This document shows, piece by piece, positions 11,090 through 23,556 of a DNA stretch of 64,000 nucleotides. The position numbers and the translations under genes were made by a program. Numbering within the stretch: position 1 is the stretch's first letter; each line of letters begins with the position of its first letter. The notes beneath the pieces were generated by a model. That model was not told where the DNA came from. It saw nothing but the letters and a program-made list of their open reading frames with translations, and ran no database searches. Source of the DNA: Trematomus loennbergii (Eukaryota > Chordata > Actinopteri > Perciformes > Nototheniidae); NCBI GenBank assembly GCA_012861695.1, contig JAAOOA010000334.1, forward strand, positions 444,501 to 508,500, written 5' to 3'.

Positions 11090-14000
11090 ATGAGGACGCT
11101 GCTGCTGCTGTGTGTGTGTGTGAGTGTGTGTGTGTCCGCTGCCTGGGCTCAGGATACCGATTATGACACCTATGACACGGTAAGTGTGTGTGTGTGTTTT
11201 CATTTGATCAAAAGTAAGAACATTTATTCAAATATAGTGCTTTTTTAATAAATTGTAAAAATGAATACGTTTATTATTTAGTCATAATGTAAATAAAAGT
11301 GTCTTAATTAAATGTTATATCTTAATCTGCTTGCATGTGTATTTCATTTACAAATCTTAGTTGTTTACATTAATCTAATTACTTTAAAATAATTTCTATA
11401 GTTTTTGTTTAACATATAACAAAATTATATATATGCATTATACGTAAAGGGTACAAAACTTTATTGAATTCAACATCGACTTAAATATTTTAAGACATAA
11501 AACAGAAATATATTTCTCTTTATTTTTACAATTTCATTTAAAAAGTGCTCGATACAATCTGAATTCAATGCATCCTTTAAACACCATTTAAACTGAAAAC
11601 AATTCACAATATTTTCCCTTTACTTTCCTCAGGACACCAAGACGACGAAGAACGTGACAGTGAGTAGAATATTAAGCACCAAATGTTGAAGTCATTATAT
11701 GAGTTGTGTATGTTTTAATGTATTTATGTTGTTGACCTGCAGACTCCACCAGAGACTGTAGATGCTCGAGGTCATCGCCCAACAACGAGAGGCCACGACT
11801 CGTACACCCCCAACCGCTATTCCCCGCCCCCAATCAGCGGAGGAGGAAGGTACATTCAGACTTCAATCCTTTAATTTAAATGTATTGATGCCAATTCCAC
11901 TATACAGTATGTACAGGACTGTAAAGATCGATGTTGTCGAAGAGAAGAAAATGATATAGAAGTGTATGAGAACAAGTGTTAAGAGTTCATATTCTTTTTG
12001 ACTTAAAAATATTTTTTTCAAGTTTAGTAAGGGTTACAAAACCGTAAAGGGCATCCTCTCTAATGTCCAGCAGGGGGCGACGACACTGGTTGCAACATTT
12101 TATAGAAGTCTATGAGACTCATATAGTTCATACTTCTCTAGTTTTAATGTAGGTTTAGTTAGGGTTACAAAACCTATAGTCCTGGACGTCTAAGAAGAGG
12201 AAAATGTATAGAAGTCTATGAGAAAAAGCGTATAAAGTTCATACTTCTATAGTCATAATTTAGGTTTAGTTATTCTATGTCTATGAGAACATGAGTTGGT
12301 GACTTGTATGCTAGTAGATATTCCATCATTAGACAATTATTTCCTCAATTAGTGAACATTTTGGTTCCTACAAATAAAAGTGAGAAATACCATATCACAT
12401 CCACCAAATGTATATAAGTCTACGAGAAAATGCCCCGACTTCTCTCTTGATTTATTACCTCAGTGAACATTTTCCTGATGAGTTTATGGTCTCAATCTCT
12501 AGTTTTAAGTCTTCATCAACACAGCATGATGGACATTTAGAAAACTATGATCCCATTTAGAGTAGAATACAAGATAAGCCAGCGTATGCTTTTAGGGCAA
12601 GAGTACCTTTCTTACATACAAATGTAGTTAAAGGGGACCTATCATGCAAAATGCACTTTTGTACGTCTTTTCTACATGAATATGTGTCCCCGGTGTTCCA
12701 GGGAACTCACCAAGTGTCAGAAAACACAACCCTCTCTATTTTCCTCCATACCCAAATCTCTAAAAAAGGGGCTGCAACGGATCTGATAAAAACTGATCCA
12801 GATTTGAACACTGTCCTGACGTCAGGACGGTGGCGCTACGGCTATTGGGCCAACTCCACCAATCAGGAGGAGACAGCCACGGCCATTGCCGTTCGAAAGC
12901 GCTGGAGACGCTGTAGTACATATGCCAGGCCTGTAGGTGGTGCTGTTCTCACAGAATCTGCCCTTGCTAAAACAGAGCTAAAAAATGTCAAATTGAGCAA
13001 AATGAGGCATGGCTAAAATGCATGATCTGTTTGGTATTTTGAAAAAAAAAAAGTATAAATATGCCTTATATAGGTATGGTCCTACACTATATTATTCAAA
13101 TATAGCATGATAGGTCCACTTTAAGTAAAAACACACCAAAAGTCCGGTGAGATTCATCGTCTGGGGACAAAGTTTAACTGCAATCTATTACATGGTTTTA
13201 AAGATATTTCAATAGTATAAAATCTATCAACTACAGTTTGTCCCATATTTCAAAGACAGGAATAGTTCTTTATCTCGTCAAAGAAGCTTTTCTTTAAATA
13301 ATTAGTTTAGCTCTTTAGTTGCCCATGGTGTCTGTGTAAACAACTGGGATACATGTAGTTACGGTAACAAAGACAGGCATTACTTATGGCTTCAAGTGCT
13401 TTGACAAACAGTTTTCCTCGGGTAACATTAGACCTCATGTTTGTTTGTTTTTGCCCCAGGTATCGCGGCCGCCCCTCTTCGCCTCCGACGGGAGCTCAGA
13501 CGGTTCAGGAGAAGGAGGTTCAGCCCGATGAAGGAGGCTGTACTCACGCTGCAGAGGAGATGGTAGGAGAACACCAGCACGATACCCAGGGGGGATATAT
13601 TCAAATTCAAAGGTTGTATTGTCATATGCACAAAGCAGTGTAGAAATGGCAATGAAATTCTTCTGACCTGAGCTCCTCCAACAATGCAACATATATAATA
13701 AAATACAAACATATAAACACAAAAAAATAACGCAAGAAGTCTATATACATGTAAATAGAATATGACACACACTCAGACACTCAAATCCAGCACCAGACAC
13801 TTTTTACGCTGCTATGGACAGTCTTGCACTAATGTACATTTCTCAAAGATATTGAAGTGACTGTTATTTTGTATATATTGATTATTGTGCTTTTATTCAT
13901 GTCTTAATGTGTGCATATGTATAAATGTGTCTTTTGATTGTGTATATATAGGATATACATATTTATATATATTTTGTTTTTGTATTCTGGATTGTGGGAA

Positions 14001-17000
14001 ACGGTATTTCGATCTCTCTGTCCACACAAACTGAAAGATTGACAATAAAGTTAACTTTGACTTTTGATATGTACAAGAACAGAATATTAAATTAAATAAT
14101 GTACATTAAGACAAAATTGAATACGGTTTATTTAGTTGATAACTACTGTATTTATAGAAATAAGTAGATTGCGAGATGAAGAGAATTAAGCCGATATGTT
14201 TCCGTCCACTAGGGGGTGCTGTGTCCGACCGGCTGCGAGCTGAAGACCACGCTGCTGAAGCAGGAGAGGAACGTCAAGACGGTAACACGTGTTTAATCTT
14301 TCTGAGAAATGTAGGCAAATGTATTATAGCACCTTTCAACACAAGGCAATTCATCAGAGGGGGGAAGTATTGGAGTACAAATACTTGGTAACAGTACTTA
14401 AGTACATTTTTCTGGTATCAGTTCTTTACTCCACTATTTATTTTCTGACGACTTTTTACTTTTACTTCTTACATGTTGAACACAAATACCTGTACTTTCT
14501 ACTTCTTACATGTTGAACACAAATACCTGTACTTTCTACTTCTTACATGTTGAACACAAATACCTGTACTTTCTACTTCTTACATTTTGAACACAAATAC
14601 CTGTACTTTCTACTTCTTACATGTTGAACACAAATACCTGTACTTTCTACTTCTTACATTTTGAACACAAATACCTGTACTTTCTACTTCTTACATTTTA
14701 ACACAAATACCTGTACTTTTTACTTCTTACATGTTGAACACAAATACCTGTACTTTCTACTTCTTACATTTTGAACACAAATACCTGTACTTTCTACTTC
14801 TTACATTTTGAACACAAATACCTGTACTTTCTACTTCTTACAATTTGAACCCAAATACCTGTACTTTCTACTTCTTACATGTTGAACACAAATACCTGTA
14901 CTTTCTACTTCTTACATTTTAACACAAATACCTGTACTTTCTACTTCTTACATGTTGAACACAAATACCTGTACTTTCTACTTCTTACATGTTGAACACA
15001 AATACCTGTACTTTCTACTTCTTACATGTTGAACACAAATACCTGTACTTTCTACTTCTTACATTTTGAACACAAATACCTGTACTTTCTACTTCTTACA
15101 TGTTGAACACAAATACCTGTACTTTCTACTTCTTACATTTTGAACACAAATACCTGTACTTTCTACTTCTTACATTTTGAACACAAATACCTGTACTTTC
15201 TACTTCTTACAATTTGAACCCAAATACCTGTACTTTCTACTTCTTACATTTTGAACACAAATACCTGTACTTTCTACTTCTTACAATTTGAACCCAAATA
15301 CCTGTACTTTCTACTTCTTACATGTTGAACACAAATACCTGTACTTTCTACTTCTTACATGTTGAACACAAATACCTGTACTTTCTACTTCTTACATTTG
15401 AACACAAATACCTGTACTTTCTACTTCTTACATGTTGAACACAAATACCTGTACTTTCTACTTCTCACATGTTGAACACAAATACCTGTACTTTCTACTT
15501 CTCACATGTTGAACACAAATACCTGTACTTTCTACTTCTTACATGTTGAACACAAATACCTGTACTTTCTACTTCTTACATGTTGAACTCAAATAACTGT
15601 ACTTTCTACTTCTTACATGTTGAACACAAATACCTGTACTTTCTACTTCTCTACATGTTGAACACAAATACCTGTACTTTCTACTTCTTACATTTGAACA
15701 CAAATACCTGTACTTTCTACTTCTCATGTTGAACACAAATACGTGTACTTTCTACTTCTTACATTTTGAACACAAATACATATATATAAAATATAAAGGG
15801 AGGTCGGGTACTCTTTAAACAGCTGCTAGTTATGGGTACTTTTTACTTAAGTACATTTCAAAGCCCTCTTTACTTTTACTTGAGTAAAGAAGTTTAGTCA
15901 GTACTTCTACTATACCAGTCTTTTTAAACACCAGTATCTGTACTTCTACTTGAGTAAAGGATGTGTGTACTTTTGCCATCTCTGGTATTCAAAGTGCTTT
16001 ACAAAAATGAAAGAGTATTAAGAAATAGTGCAGCAGAAACATATTATGAAATGGCATTTAAAAACACTAATTTAAAAGCAAAGATAATAAAACATGAATA
16101 ACACAGGTACAAGAGGAAAGGTTACAGTGCAGTGTAAGATGTGAATAGTTTAATTAATTAAAAGCAGCGGCAAAAGAAAAGTCTTCAGCTTGGATTTAAA
16201 AGTATTCAGAGTTGCAGCGGACCTGCAGGTTCCTGGTAGTTTGATCCAGATATTTAGGGTCCCAAATGAGACACAGAGCTAGTTCAAAGACTTGTTTCTT
16301 TAAATCTAAATGCATGATATGTTGTTTGTGGCAGAGCATCAACCAACTGAAGCCTCAGGTGGAGGAACTGTCTCAATCCTCCAACACCGTCTACAGATAC
16401 GTCAACAGCATCTCCACGTCTCTGAGGGAGAGGCAGATAGTCATCAACGGTGAGGAATACTCACTTGTATTCAGTCAAAGCACTAAATGTACTTCTGCAT
16501 GATAGACATTTCTCGTATATTTTCCAAGTACCCAAAATTCCAGGTGAAATAGAAGCAACATTATATATATATATATTTTTTACTTTCCTGAAAACAACTG
16601 CTTTGGCAAATGATAACAGCACAAGAGATAATAAAATTAGTTATAATAATTAATCTTTTTTTATTATTGTAATTTTGTAATTTTCTTTTATTCTTTAAAT
16701 GTTTTACTTTTTAATAAAACATTTAAAATATTTTTTTTATTATTACATTTTAATATATATATTTTTTTAATTATTATTATTTAAAAAAAAAATGTTTTTG
16801 TTTATTCTTGAATTGTTTACACTGATATAGAGCATATAGATAGATACAAAACCATTTTGAAGACTTGCAAATAGTTTTTACAAACCCCAAACCGAGGCAA
16901 ATTCGAACACATCTTCCAAAAAAAAAACTACATTAAAATAACATGACCTTTGTTCATTTGATAGCATCTTTAACGAGTTGTGCACATTGTCAGTAACGCT

Positions 17001-20000
17001 GGTGTGTTTCCCGCTCAGATAACAGCAGGTGGTGAGTCAGTATACCGACCGGGTGGAGGAGCAACACGCCTACATCAAGAGACCGTGGACACTGTGTTCC
17101 CGTCCAACATCAGGGTGCTGCAGGTGAGAGAACCACAGGAAACACACTAGCTACTTCCTGTCTGACGTAAAGACTACAGGAAACACACTAGCTACTTCCT
17201 GTCTGACGTAAAGACTACAGGAAACACACTAGCTACTTCCTGTCTGACGTAAAGACTACAGGAAACACACTAGCTACTTCCTGTCTGATGTAAAGACTAC
17301 AGGAAACACACTAGCTACTTCCTGTCTGACGTAAAAACTACAGGAAACACACTAGCTACTTCCTGTCTGACGTAAAGACTACAGGAAACACACTAGCTAC
17401 TTCCTGTCTGATGTAAAGACTACAGGAAACACACTAGCTACTTCCTGTCTGAAGTAAAGACTACAGGAAACACACTAGGCTTGTTTGAGCATTTCGCTTC
17501 TGCAGCCCGTGGAGAGAAACTGCGCCGCCTCGCCGCGCCTCGCTCTCAAGTCTGCGGGCGTCTTTGTCCCGCGAGATTTCAACGTCTCATGTAGGCGAGC
17601 CTCCTGAGCAAGTCGGACAAAATGACTAACCATCATGCAACGCACCAGCAAGACGTTGATCGCAATTGTCTTGGAAAGACTACAGGAAACACACACATGC
17701 TTCCTGTCTGACGTAAGACTACAAACACTGATGTAACTGCTTCCTGTGTGCAGTAAAGACTACAAACACTGATGTAAACTGCTTCCTGTGTGCAGTAAAG
17801 ACTACAAACACTGATGTAAACTGCTTCCTGTGTGCAGTAAAGACTACATACTGATGTAAAACTGCTTCCTGTGTGCAGTAAAGACTACATACACTGATGT
17901 AAACTGCTTCCTGTGTGCAGGGCGTCCTGGATAAGATCCGTCTGAAGATCCTGAAGCTGGAGAAGGCGATCCAGACTCAGAGGGAGGAGTGCAATGAGCC
18001 CTGCACCACCAAGTGCCCCATCCCGTTGTGTCTGGTAAGGTGTCCCAAATAACATAATTAAAGATCCTTAATTATTTGATATAAAAAAATGAAATAAATA
18101 CATGAAAAACACGCATATTGTGCATCTTATTATATGTAAAACAATATGCAAAAGGCATATTAAACTACATAGAAAATGTAACCTGTGTGTTTCAGGTAAG
18201 GAGTGTGAGGATATTTTCCGCCGTGGAGGAAAAGACTCCCAGATGTACATGATCCAGCCCGACAGCTTCACTGCTCCGTACCGAGTCTTCTGTGATCAGA
18301 GCACGCAGAACGGAGGTCAGAATCACTTCCTTTCAATATCTCCCATGTCTTAACGAGGTTTTTAATTAACATTTCTTTCTTCTTTGTTTGTATTTCCGCA
18401 GGCTGGCTTCTCATCCAGAACAGGCAGGACGGCAGCGTGGACTTTGGGCGACGTTGGGACGAATATCGACGCGGATTCGGGAACATCGCCTCCGACTCTG
18501 GGAAGGGTCACTGTCAGACTCCTGGTAAGGTTTTTCAAAATAAGAGTCAAGAGGATTTATGAAGGGAGATGTAAGCTAACGGTGGAAACCTGACATTATG
18601 TGGGAAAATACTACGAAAAAAGTCATGGGATGGTATTTAAAGAAAATAGGGGAAAAGACATTGTACATACTATATTTAAGTATTTAAAAAAGTCATTTTA
18701 TAGTGTATTAAAAATGATCATGCAAAAGTCATAGTATATTAAATGAAGAAAAATCATGTAGTAAGTATAGGAATGGCAAAAAAAAGCATAGCATGTTAAA
18801 ATAAGAAATAGAAAGAGTCGTATAATAAGTCAATTAAAACATTCATTCAAAAACATGGTATGGGTTTTAAATATTAGAAAAAAGTAATAGTATAGCATGT
18901 AAAAAATATCACGTCTTAAAGACTACAAACACTTTCGAACACATTTGAGTATCTTAATAAATGTGTTTATTCATTATTTTGGGTTGTTGTTCACATCCAG
19001 AATTGTGTTTTTTCTTTTTGTCCCCTGCCAGGTGAGTACTGGCTGGGTAACGACCCGCATCAGTCAGGTGTCCAAGATGGGCCCCACCGAGGTCCTCATC
19101 GAGATGGAGGACTGGACCGGAGCCAAGGTGGGCGGCAATATTTCTATTTACAGTCGAAGATCTTTATAAAAGTCATATAAAAAATAGGAAAAAAAACATT
19201 GTATAGTATATTGAAATATTGCCAAAGTAAAAAAAATGGTATATTGTATATGTCGAAAAAGTGGGTAGTGGTGGTCTAATGGATAGTGAGGTGGGCTGAA
19301 GATCGGAAGGTTGTGAGTTCAAATCCCGCCTGGAACACCACCACAAGTGTGCCCTTGAGTAAGGCACTTAGCCCTCAGTTACTCCAGGGAGAATGTCCCT
19401 GTAATTGGTCATTGTAAGTCATATGTCGAAAAAGTCAAAAAAAGTCATGGTATGTCGAAAAAAGTACAAAAAGTCATAGTATAGTGTTTCGAAAAAGTCA
19501 AAAAAACTAATTGTATAATATATCGAAAAAGTAGAAAGAAGTCGTAGTATAGTGTGTTGAAAAAAAATCAAAAAAAGTCATGGTGTAGTATGTCGAAAAA
19601 GTTAAAAAAAAAATCATGGATAGCATGTTGAAAAAGTCAAAGAAAGGTCATTGTATGTCGAGAAAAAGAAGGGTAATGGTCTTCTCTCAAAATATAAACT
19701 CATCTTGTTGTTTTTCCCTGCCTTTAGGTCCATGCGCAGTACCAGCAGTTCACCATCCAATCAGAGACGTCCAACTACGTGATGGCGGTGGACGGATACT
19801 CCGGGAACGCCGGGAACTGTTTCCTGGACGGATCCACGGAACTGTTTGGTGAAAACCGCACGATGACCATTCACAACAGCATGATGTTCAGCACCTACGA
19901 CCGAGACAACGACAACTGGTGAGTGTGCTGGTAATGCTGACGTTCTTTTGGAATAGCTTTTATAATAGTCATATCTTTCGCTCCTTTTATTGACTTGTTT

Positions 20001-20491
20001 AAAAAAAATGTACTGACCGTATTGTTCTTGTTTTTGTATTTGTATAGCAATGTTGTATTGTTTTATAAGCGTACTGTTCTATGTATCATAGGTCCAATTT
20101 CTTGTCCCTTATATAGTATATTCAATGTTTTTAGCTTGTATAGTCAAATGACACTTATATGGTCTGTGTGTGATTCAGGAATACTTGGAATGTCGCTGTA
20201 CTCTGTGTAGTGACAATAAAGGAATCTAATCTAATCTTGTCTCCTTGTTTCCTCTCCTAGGGTCCCAGGTGATCCGTCTAAACAATGCGCCAGAGAGGAT
20301 GGAGGCGGCTGGTGGTACAACCGCTGCCACTCGGCCAATCCCAACGGACGATACTACATCGGAGGAGCGTACACTCGTCGAATGGCCAAACACGGCACGG
20401 ACGACGGCGTGGTGTGATGAACTGGAAGGGCAGCTGGTATTCTCTGAAAACCATCAGCATGAAGATCAGGCCGTTCTTCGTCTCCACATAA
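11090..20491 (+). CDS. fgb: Fibrinogen beta chain
   Basis: Thirteen coding exons: 11090-11179, 11633-11659, 11743-11849, 13460-13562, 14213-14281, 16335-16449, 17019-17123, 17921-18034, 18196-18315, 18402-18524, 19032-19127, 19728-19918 and 20261-20491. The product is the secreted liver beta chain, about 497 aa (human is 491). In order: signal peptide; acidic Tyr-rich fibrinopeptide B with an NVT sequon; thrombin site DAR|GHRP that exposes knob B; CPTGC disulfide ring; coiled coil; second ring (CNEPCTTKC); and the beta-C fibrinogen domain with [27 protein letters not shown] (conserved glycosylation site), [10 protein letters not shown] and [19 protein letters not shown]. Five one-base faults break the frame: missing bases near 17028, 17079, 18025 and 20415, and an extra C near 19055. 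With them corrected, every splice phase agrees. Residues around each fault are conserved, so sequencing error is likelier than a pseudogene. Confidence 0.95.
12628..13124. mobile_element. MITE family 2, copy 3 (short subtype, inverted)
   Basis: TTAA-flanked ends (TTAAAGGGGACCTATCATGC and GCATGATAGGTCCACTTTAA). The interior contains gacgtcaggacggtggcgct. It matches 46775-47265 and 56644-57139 in reverse orientation. Inserted in fgb intron 3. Its 121-codon open frame has no protein features and recurs in the other copies. Confidence 0.8.
13600..14065. mobile_element. Probable LINE 3' UTR fragments in fgb intron 4
   Basis: The left part (gttgtattgtcatatgcaca, then caatgaaattctt) resembles the 3' UTR of the LINE at 42.9 kb in orientation and wording. 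The right part ends in gacaataaagttaactttga, a typical plus-strand LINE tail. No coding sequence remains. The family assignment is tentative. Confidence 0.4.
14357..15990. repeat. 37-bp minisatellite inside a dispersed element
   Basis: About 36 copies of a 37-bp unit (acttcttacatgttgaacac plus aaatacctgtactttct) run from about 14450 to 15775. They lie within a longer element that starts ggggaagtattggagtacaa and ends near tacttttgccatctctgg. The same element with the same minisatellite lies at 50620-51860. This one lengthens fgb intron 5 by about 1.6 kb. Confidence 0.9.
17128..17475. repeat. 41-bp tandem repeat after fgb exon 7
   Basis: Eight copies of a unit of about 41 bp (ctacaggaaacacactagct plus acttcctgtctgacgtaaaga), starting a few bases inside the intron after the exon 7 donor. 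Confidence 0.9.
17476..17690. other. GC-rich insert between two related repeat arrays
   Basis: About 215 bp of unrelated sequence, rich in CG (gccgcctcgccgcgcctcgc), interrupts the tandem array. It has no splice sites or domain I recognise. The minus-strand open frame across it lacks protein features. Confidence 0.5.
17691..17920. repeat. fgb: 42-bp tandem repeat carrying the fgb exon 8 acceptor
   Basis: Five copies of a unit of about 42 bp (ctacaaacactgatgtaaac plus tgcttcctgtgtgcagtaaaga). The last unit supplies the real 3' splice site, tgcttcctgtgtgcag|GGCGTC, at 17920. The previous units each carry the same pyrimidine tract and AG, giving a series of possible decoy acceptors. Confidence 0.85.
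18600..18920. repeat. Degenerate gtcatagtata repeat, fgb intron 10
   Basis: Loose tandem copies built around aaaaagtcatagtata and related words. The same family is denser at 19170-19690. Confidence 0.6.
19173..19690. repeat. Tandem gtcgaaaaagtcaaaaaaagtc repeat, fgb intron 11
   Basis: Units of about 30-38 bp with the words gtatagtatgtcgaaaaa and gtcaaaaaaagtcat surround an inserted SINE at 19259-19422. Confidence 0.75.
19259..19422 (+). mobile_element. tRNA-derived SINE in fgb intron 11
   Basis: A pol III A-box-like stretch (tggtctaatggatag, about 19272) and a B box (gagttcaaatccc, about 19315) are spaced as in a tRNA gene. A non-tRNA body follows (gcccttgagtaaggcactta). It lacks a full cloverleaf with a matching acceptor stem, so I call it a SINE and not a tRNA gene. 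Confidence 0.7.
20020..20240 (+). mobile_element. Probable LINE 3' tail fragment, fgb intron 12
   Basis: Ends in gacaataaaggaatctaatc, a tail form usual for fish L2/Rex-type LINE insertions. No coding sequence remains. It ends about 20 bases before the last fgb exon. Confidence 0.4.
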
Positions 20492-20852
20492 TCAGAGAGC
20501 GTCAACAACGCACACATACAGGACACCGCCAAAATGAAAGACAGGAAATGAATGTGTGGCTTTAGGGGTTTGGGGTCAAACAGCTTCAAAACTCCTTGTA
20601 GCTCATTTTCAAGTGTGTCCTTTATTTTAGCTGTAACCTTCAAGTTGGTGGACACACACATTCAAACACAACTTTTACTGAGAGTCTCGGCATGTGCTGA
20701 AGTGAAATAAGAATTGATAAAAAGTCAGATTATTGTGTCATGTCTACAGGAAAAGAGAAGCATGGTACTGGTTGTGAGGGTTTGTGTGCTCTGTCCTTTC
20801 TCGTGATGTGTGACGTCTTCAGGACGAGTCAACAGACTGTCCTCCGCTACTC

Positions 20853-20968
20853 AATAAACACGTTGAGGAACATACTTCCTGTCTGGTCTCGCTGTTATTT
20901 CACTAAAGGGACTGTAGAAAACGAAATGAACTCAATGAATACTTCCTGCTACAGCCTGTCAAAATAAA
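20853..20968 (+). terminator. fgb: fgb polyadenylation signals
   Basis: Two AATAAA hexamers at 20853-20858 and 20963-20968 lie about 360 and 470 bases after the fgb stop. Either would give a 3' UTR of normal size. Confidence 0.5.
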
Positions 20969-21136
20969 ACACAAAAACCTATCATGGTGAAATATGCAAA
21001 GAAGGTTTAAAGAAAAGTGAGAAAAGTAATGCTAAATAATATTGTTGCTCATCTTCCACGTCAATCAAGAGGAGTAGGTGGCTTTAAACTGCACAATAAA
21101 CACACTGTCAACTTTTGGGATAACTGGCCGACGCAC

Positions 21137-21215
21137 AAATGGGCTTTTGTAAAAATGGGCCATCACAAAAAAGGGCCATCAGAAGAATGGGCCATCACAA
21201 AAAGGGGCCATGATA
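21137..21215. repeat. Short atgggccatcacaaaaa repeat
   Basis: Four imperfect copies of a unit near 20 bp (atgggccatcacaaaaa) just upstream of the MITE that starts at 21235. Confidence 0.6.
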
Positions 21216-21234
21216 CAAATCGGAGATTCTCATT

Positions 21235-21876
21235 AGCCGCGTTCACACCAAGTACTTTGCCGTATTTAGTGCCGGCACTCAGAGCCCCAGCACTTATGAC
21301 CCCAGGGCATTTAGTACAGATCGCCTTCACACCGGAGTACTTTTCCCTGAGGGAAGATTACTTCGTCTTCTTCTGCTTTGGGTTTACTGGCAGGCAGAAA
21401 ACAACTTCACGGCCTATACTGCCACCCGGAGTCCCCGGCCGGAAGTCCCCGGAGTTGGGGACTGGCTTCAGTAGAAGCTGCTGGGACTCCCAGCAGCTTC
21501 TACTGAAGCCTTCCGAGTAAATCGCCAGAACGCCGACACCTCCTCATCTCCACCGCTCCCATGTTTTCTTTTGTGTTGCCATAAGTTAGTCTCTCTGCGT
21601 TGTGCGCTGGGCGAATGCTAATGCTAATAATGCTAATGCGAGGATAATAAAATGGCGGCTCTACAAAACATTTCAGAGTTGTACGGGGCGTGGTTTGCAA
21701 TTCGCCCAGCCAATCAGAACTGGGGCTCTTTTTTCCCCCAGGAAAGTACCATCTCTCAGCAGGCTCTAAACATGGGGGTAAAAGTTCCCGGGATGAAGTG
21801 CTCTTTTTGGTGTGAACGCGACATAAGGGGTACTAACGGAACTAAACGTGAAAAGTACTCCGGTGTGAACGCGGCT
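21235..21876. mobile_element. MITE with AGCCGCGTTCACACC ends
   Basis: Inverted ends: AGCCGCGTTCACACC at the left and GGTGTGAACGCGGCT at the right, each flanked by ATT. About 640 bp and no transposase. A three-base flank would fit a Harbinger-type element, but the superfamily is uncertain. It contains a perfect 47-bp palindrome (21464-21510). Confidence 0.7.
21464..21510. repeat. Perfect 47-bp palindrome
   Basis: Two perfectly complementary 23-base arms (ggcttcagtagaagctgctg...) separated by a single C at 21487. Lies inside the MITE at 21235-21876. Confidence 0.9.
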
Positions 21877-21879
21877 ATT

Positions 21880-23500
21880 CTTGCCGGGATAGTTTTAGTA
21901 ATTAGCTAATCTAGTCAGTCAAGATGAGTGGTTATAAATGCTCAAGATAAAGAATATGACAGTACTTATAACAGCAAGAAGCATAGTGTTAAGGAATACT
22001 GGCAGAAAATTACTTGTAACTTTTAAAAATTGTAAGTAAGGTCTTCTCTGTACCAGTCAAAATGTCACAGTGCAGTAATAAATCCACAAAAAGTCACAGT
22101 TTACTATATCGAAAAAATATTGTTAATCGATTGCCAACAGTAAAAAGTAGTAAGGAATCAATAATGTGTATACAACTGTTAAAAGAAATATATAAATGTA
22201 AAGTTATGCCACAGTAAACAGCATACTGATTAATGGTACATTGAAACAGAAGTATATGCTGAGAAACTATTCAATAAGAGACAGAGGTGACAGAAATGTG
22301 TTTTATTGATCCGTGCATATACAAATAACATTTCAACATGCAGTGAGTTCATGGCTACAGTGAGGGGGTCATTGTTGAAACAGTGACATAAATAATATAA
22401 CAGGAAACAGAGGAGTGTGTTCTTTATGCATTGATATTTAAATGTGTCTAGTGACAGAGATCAGATTAAAGCTGTCACCCACATGCAGAACCAGAGAAAT
22501 ACACGGCTCATTTGTGAAGTCTATTGTTTTACAGACATTTTAAAATGGACGGAAAAACAGTTTGAGGCGTTTTAGAAATACATTATTTGTTGACAATTAT
22601 GACAGGAAGATGGTACAGAGAATACCTTTAAAACATTAACATAGAGAAGGTTTGAATGATTAACATATTGGCTGCCACTGAAAGTTAGAGATTCACTTTG
22701 CCCCCAAAATTGCTTAAAATCATATTTTTCCAATAAAAGTGACTTTTTTTATGGCAATTTCAGATTCTGTATCAAACAGAAAATGCATTCAATAAGAAAA
22801 ACTGGACAAACCACATATTTTAAACGTTATCATCCCATTGAATGTCTGTTATTACTACCATTATAATGCTTTATTATTTTATTATGCAACAACACTCCTT
22901 GGTTTGGTTTAGGACCTGGTTTAAGGGTAGAATTAAATAGTTGGTTATGCACACATCAAACACATATAAGGCTGATTAAACTAAGTGCATTTGTTCTGTT
23001 AAGTATGTTACGTAAGTCTTAGGTGATAACTTAAAATAAGACTTAGAATAACTAGTGTACGGCCACTAGAGGTCGTAACCTCCCTGCAGTGATTCTGCTT
23101 TACAACATGATACTGATAATATTGGAAGTGAACAAACAGACATTTTTGACGTGCAACAGTAAGGTGGACGAAGAGAAAATCAAATACCTTGATAATGATA
23201 TTAAGAAGATATGAGGCGTTGATTATCGGAGATATCAATAAATATTAACACTTATATTACATTTGTAATAAATAATCATTAGTTATGTGGATATAGAGAC
23301 TATAATGATGATGGAAAAAACATCCTGGTTACTTCAGGAAATGACATGTCTTTAAAAACAGGAAAAGACACTTATGCAATATACGATATCCAAAATCCAA
23401 CGATATCTAATCTGAAATATATATCGATGTATTGCCCAGCCCTGTGTGCACGTTAATAAAGAGCGTGTTGTTGTTGTGAATAAACAGGCTTACAGTGAGG
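21880..23500. other. Intergenic sequence between fgb and the alpha-like gene
   Basis: AT-rich with no coding exon. A reverse-strand AATAAA near 22298 may belong to a long 3' UTR of the alpha-like gene, but nothing else supports that. Confidence 0.4.
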
Positions 23501-23502
23501 TG

Positions 23503-23508
23503 TTTATT
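23503..23508 (-). terminator. Polyadenylation signal of the alpha-like gene
   Basis: AATAAA on the minus strand, 49 bases beyond the stop codon at 23557-23559. It marks a complete 3' end right after the short last exon. Confidence 0.5.
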
Positions 23509-23556
23509 AGAAGAGACCCTTTGAACCCCTAAGTGCAGGTTAACTTCCACCATGCC

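Noticed and set aside
12651..13016. Conserved 110-126-codon open frame seen at 12.6, 46.9 and 56.8 kb
   Set aside because: It recurs because it lies inside copies of one MITE family. It has no domain features and runs to the element ends.
17128..17475. CRISPR-like array
   Set aside because: The units are directly adjacent without unique spacers, and the DNA is from a vertebrate. It is a minisatellite.
19259..19422. tRNA gene
   Set aside because: A and B boxes are present, but no full cloverleaf with acceptor stem is formed and the body continues as in a SINE. The same applies to 51960-52147 and 59149-59308.
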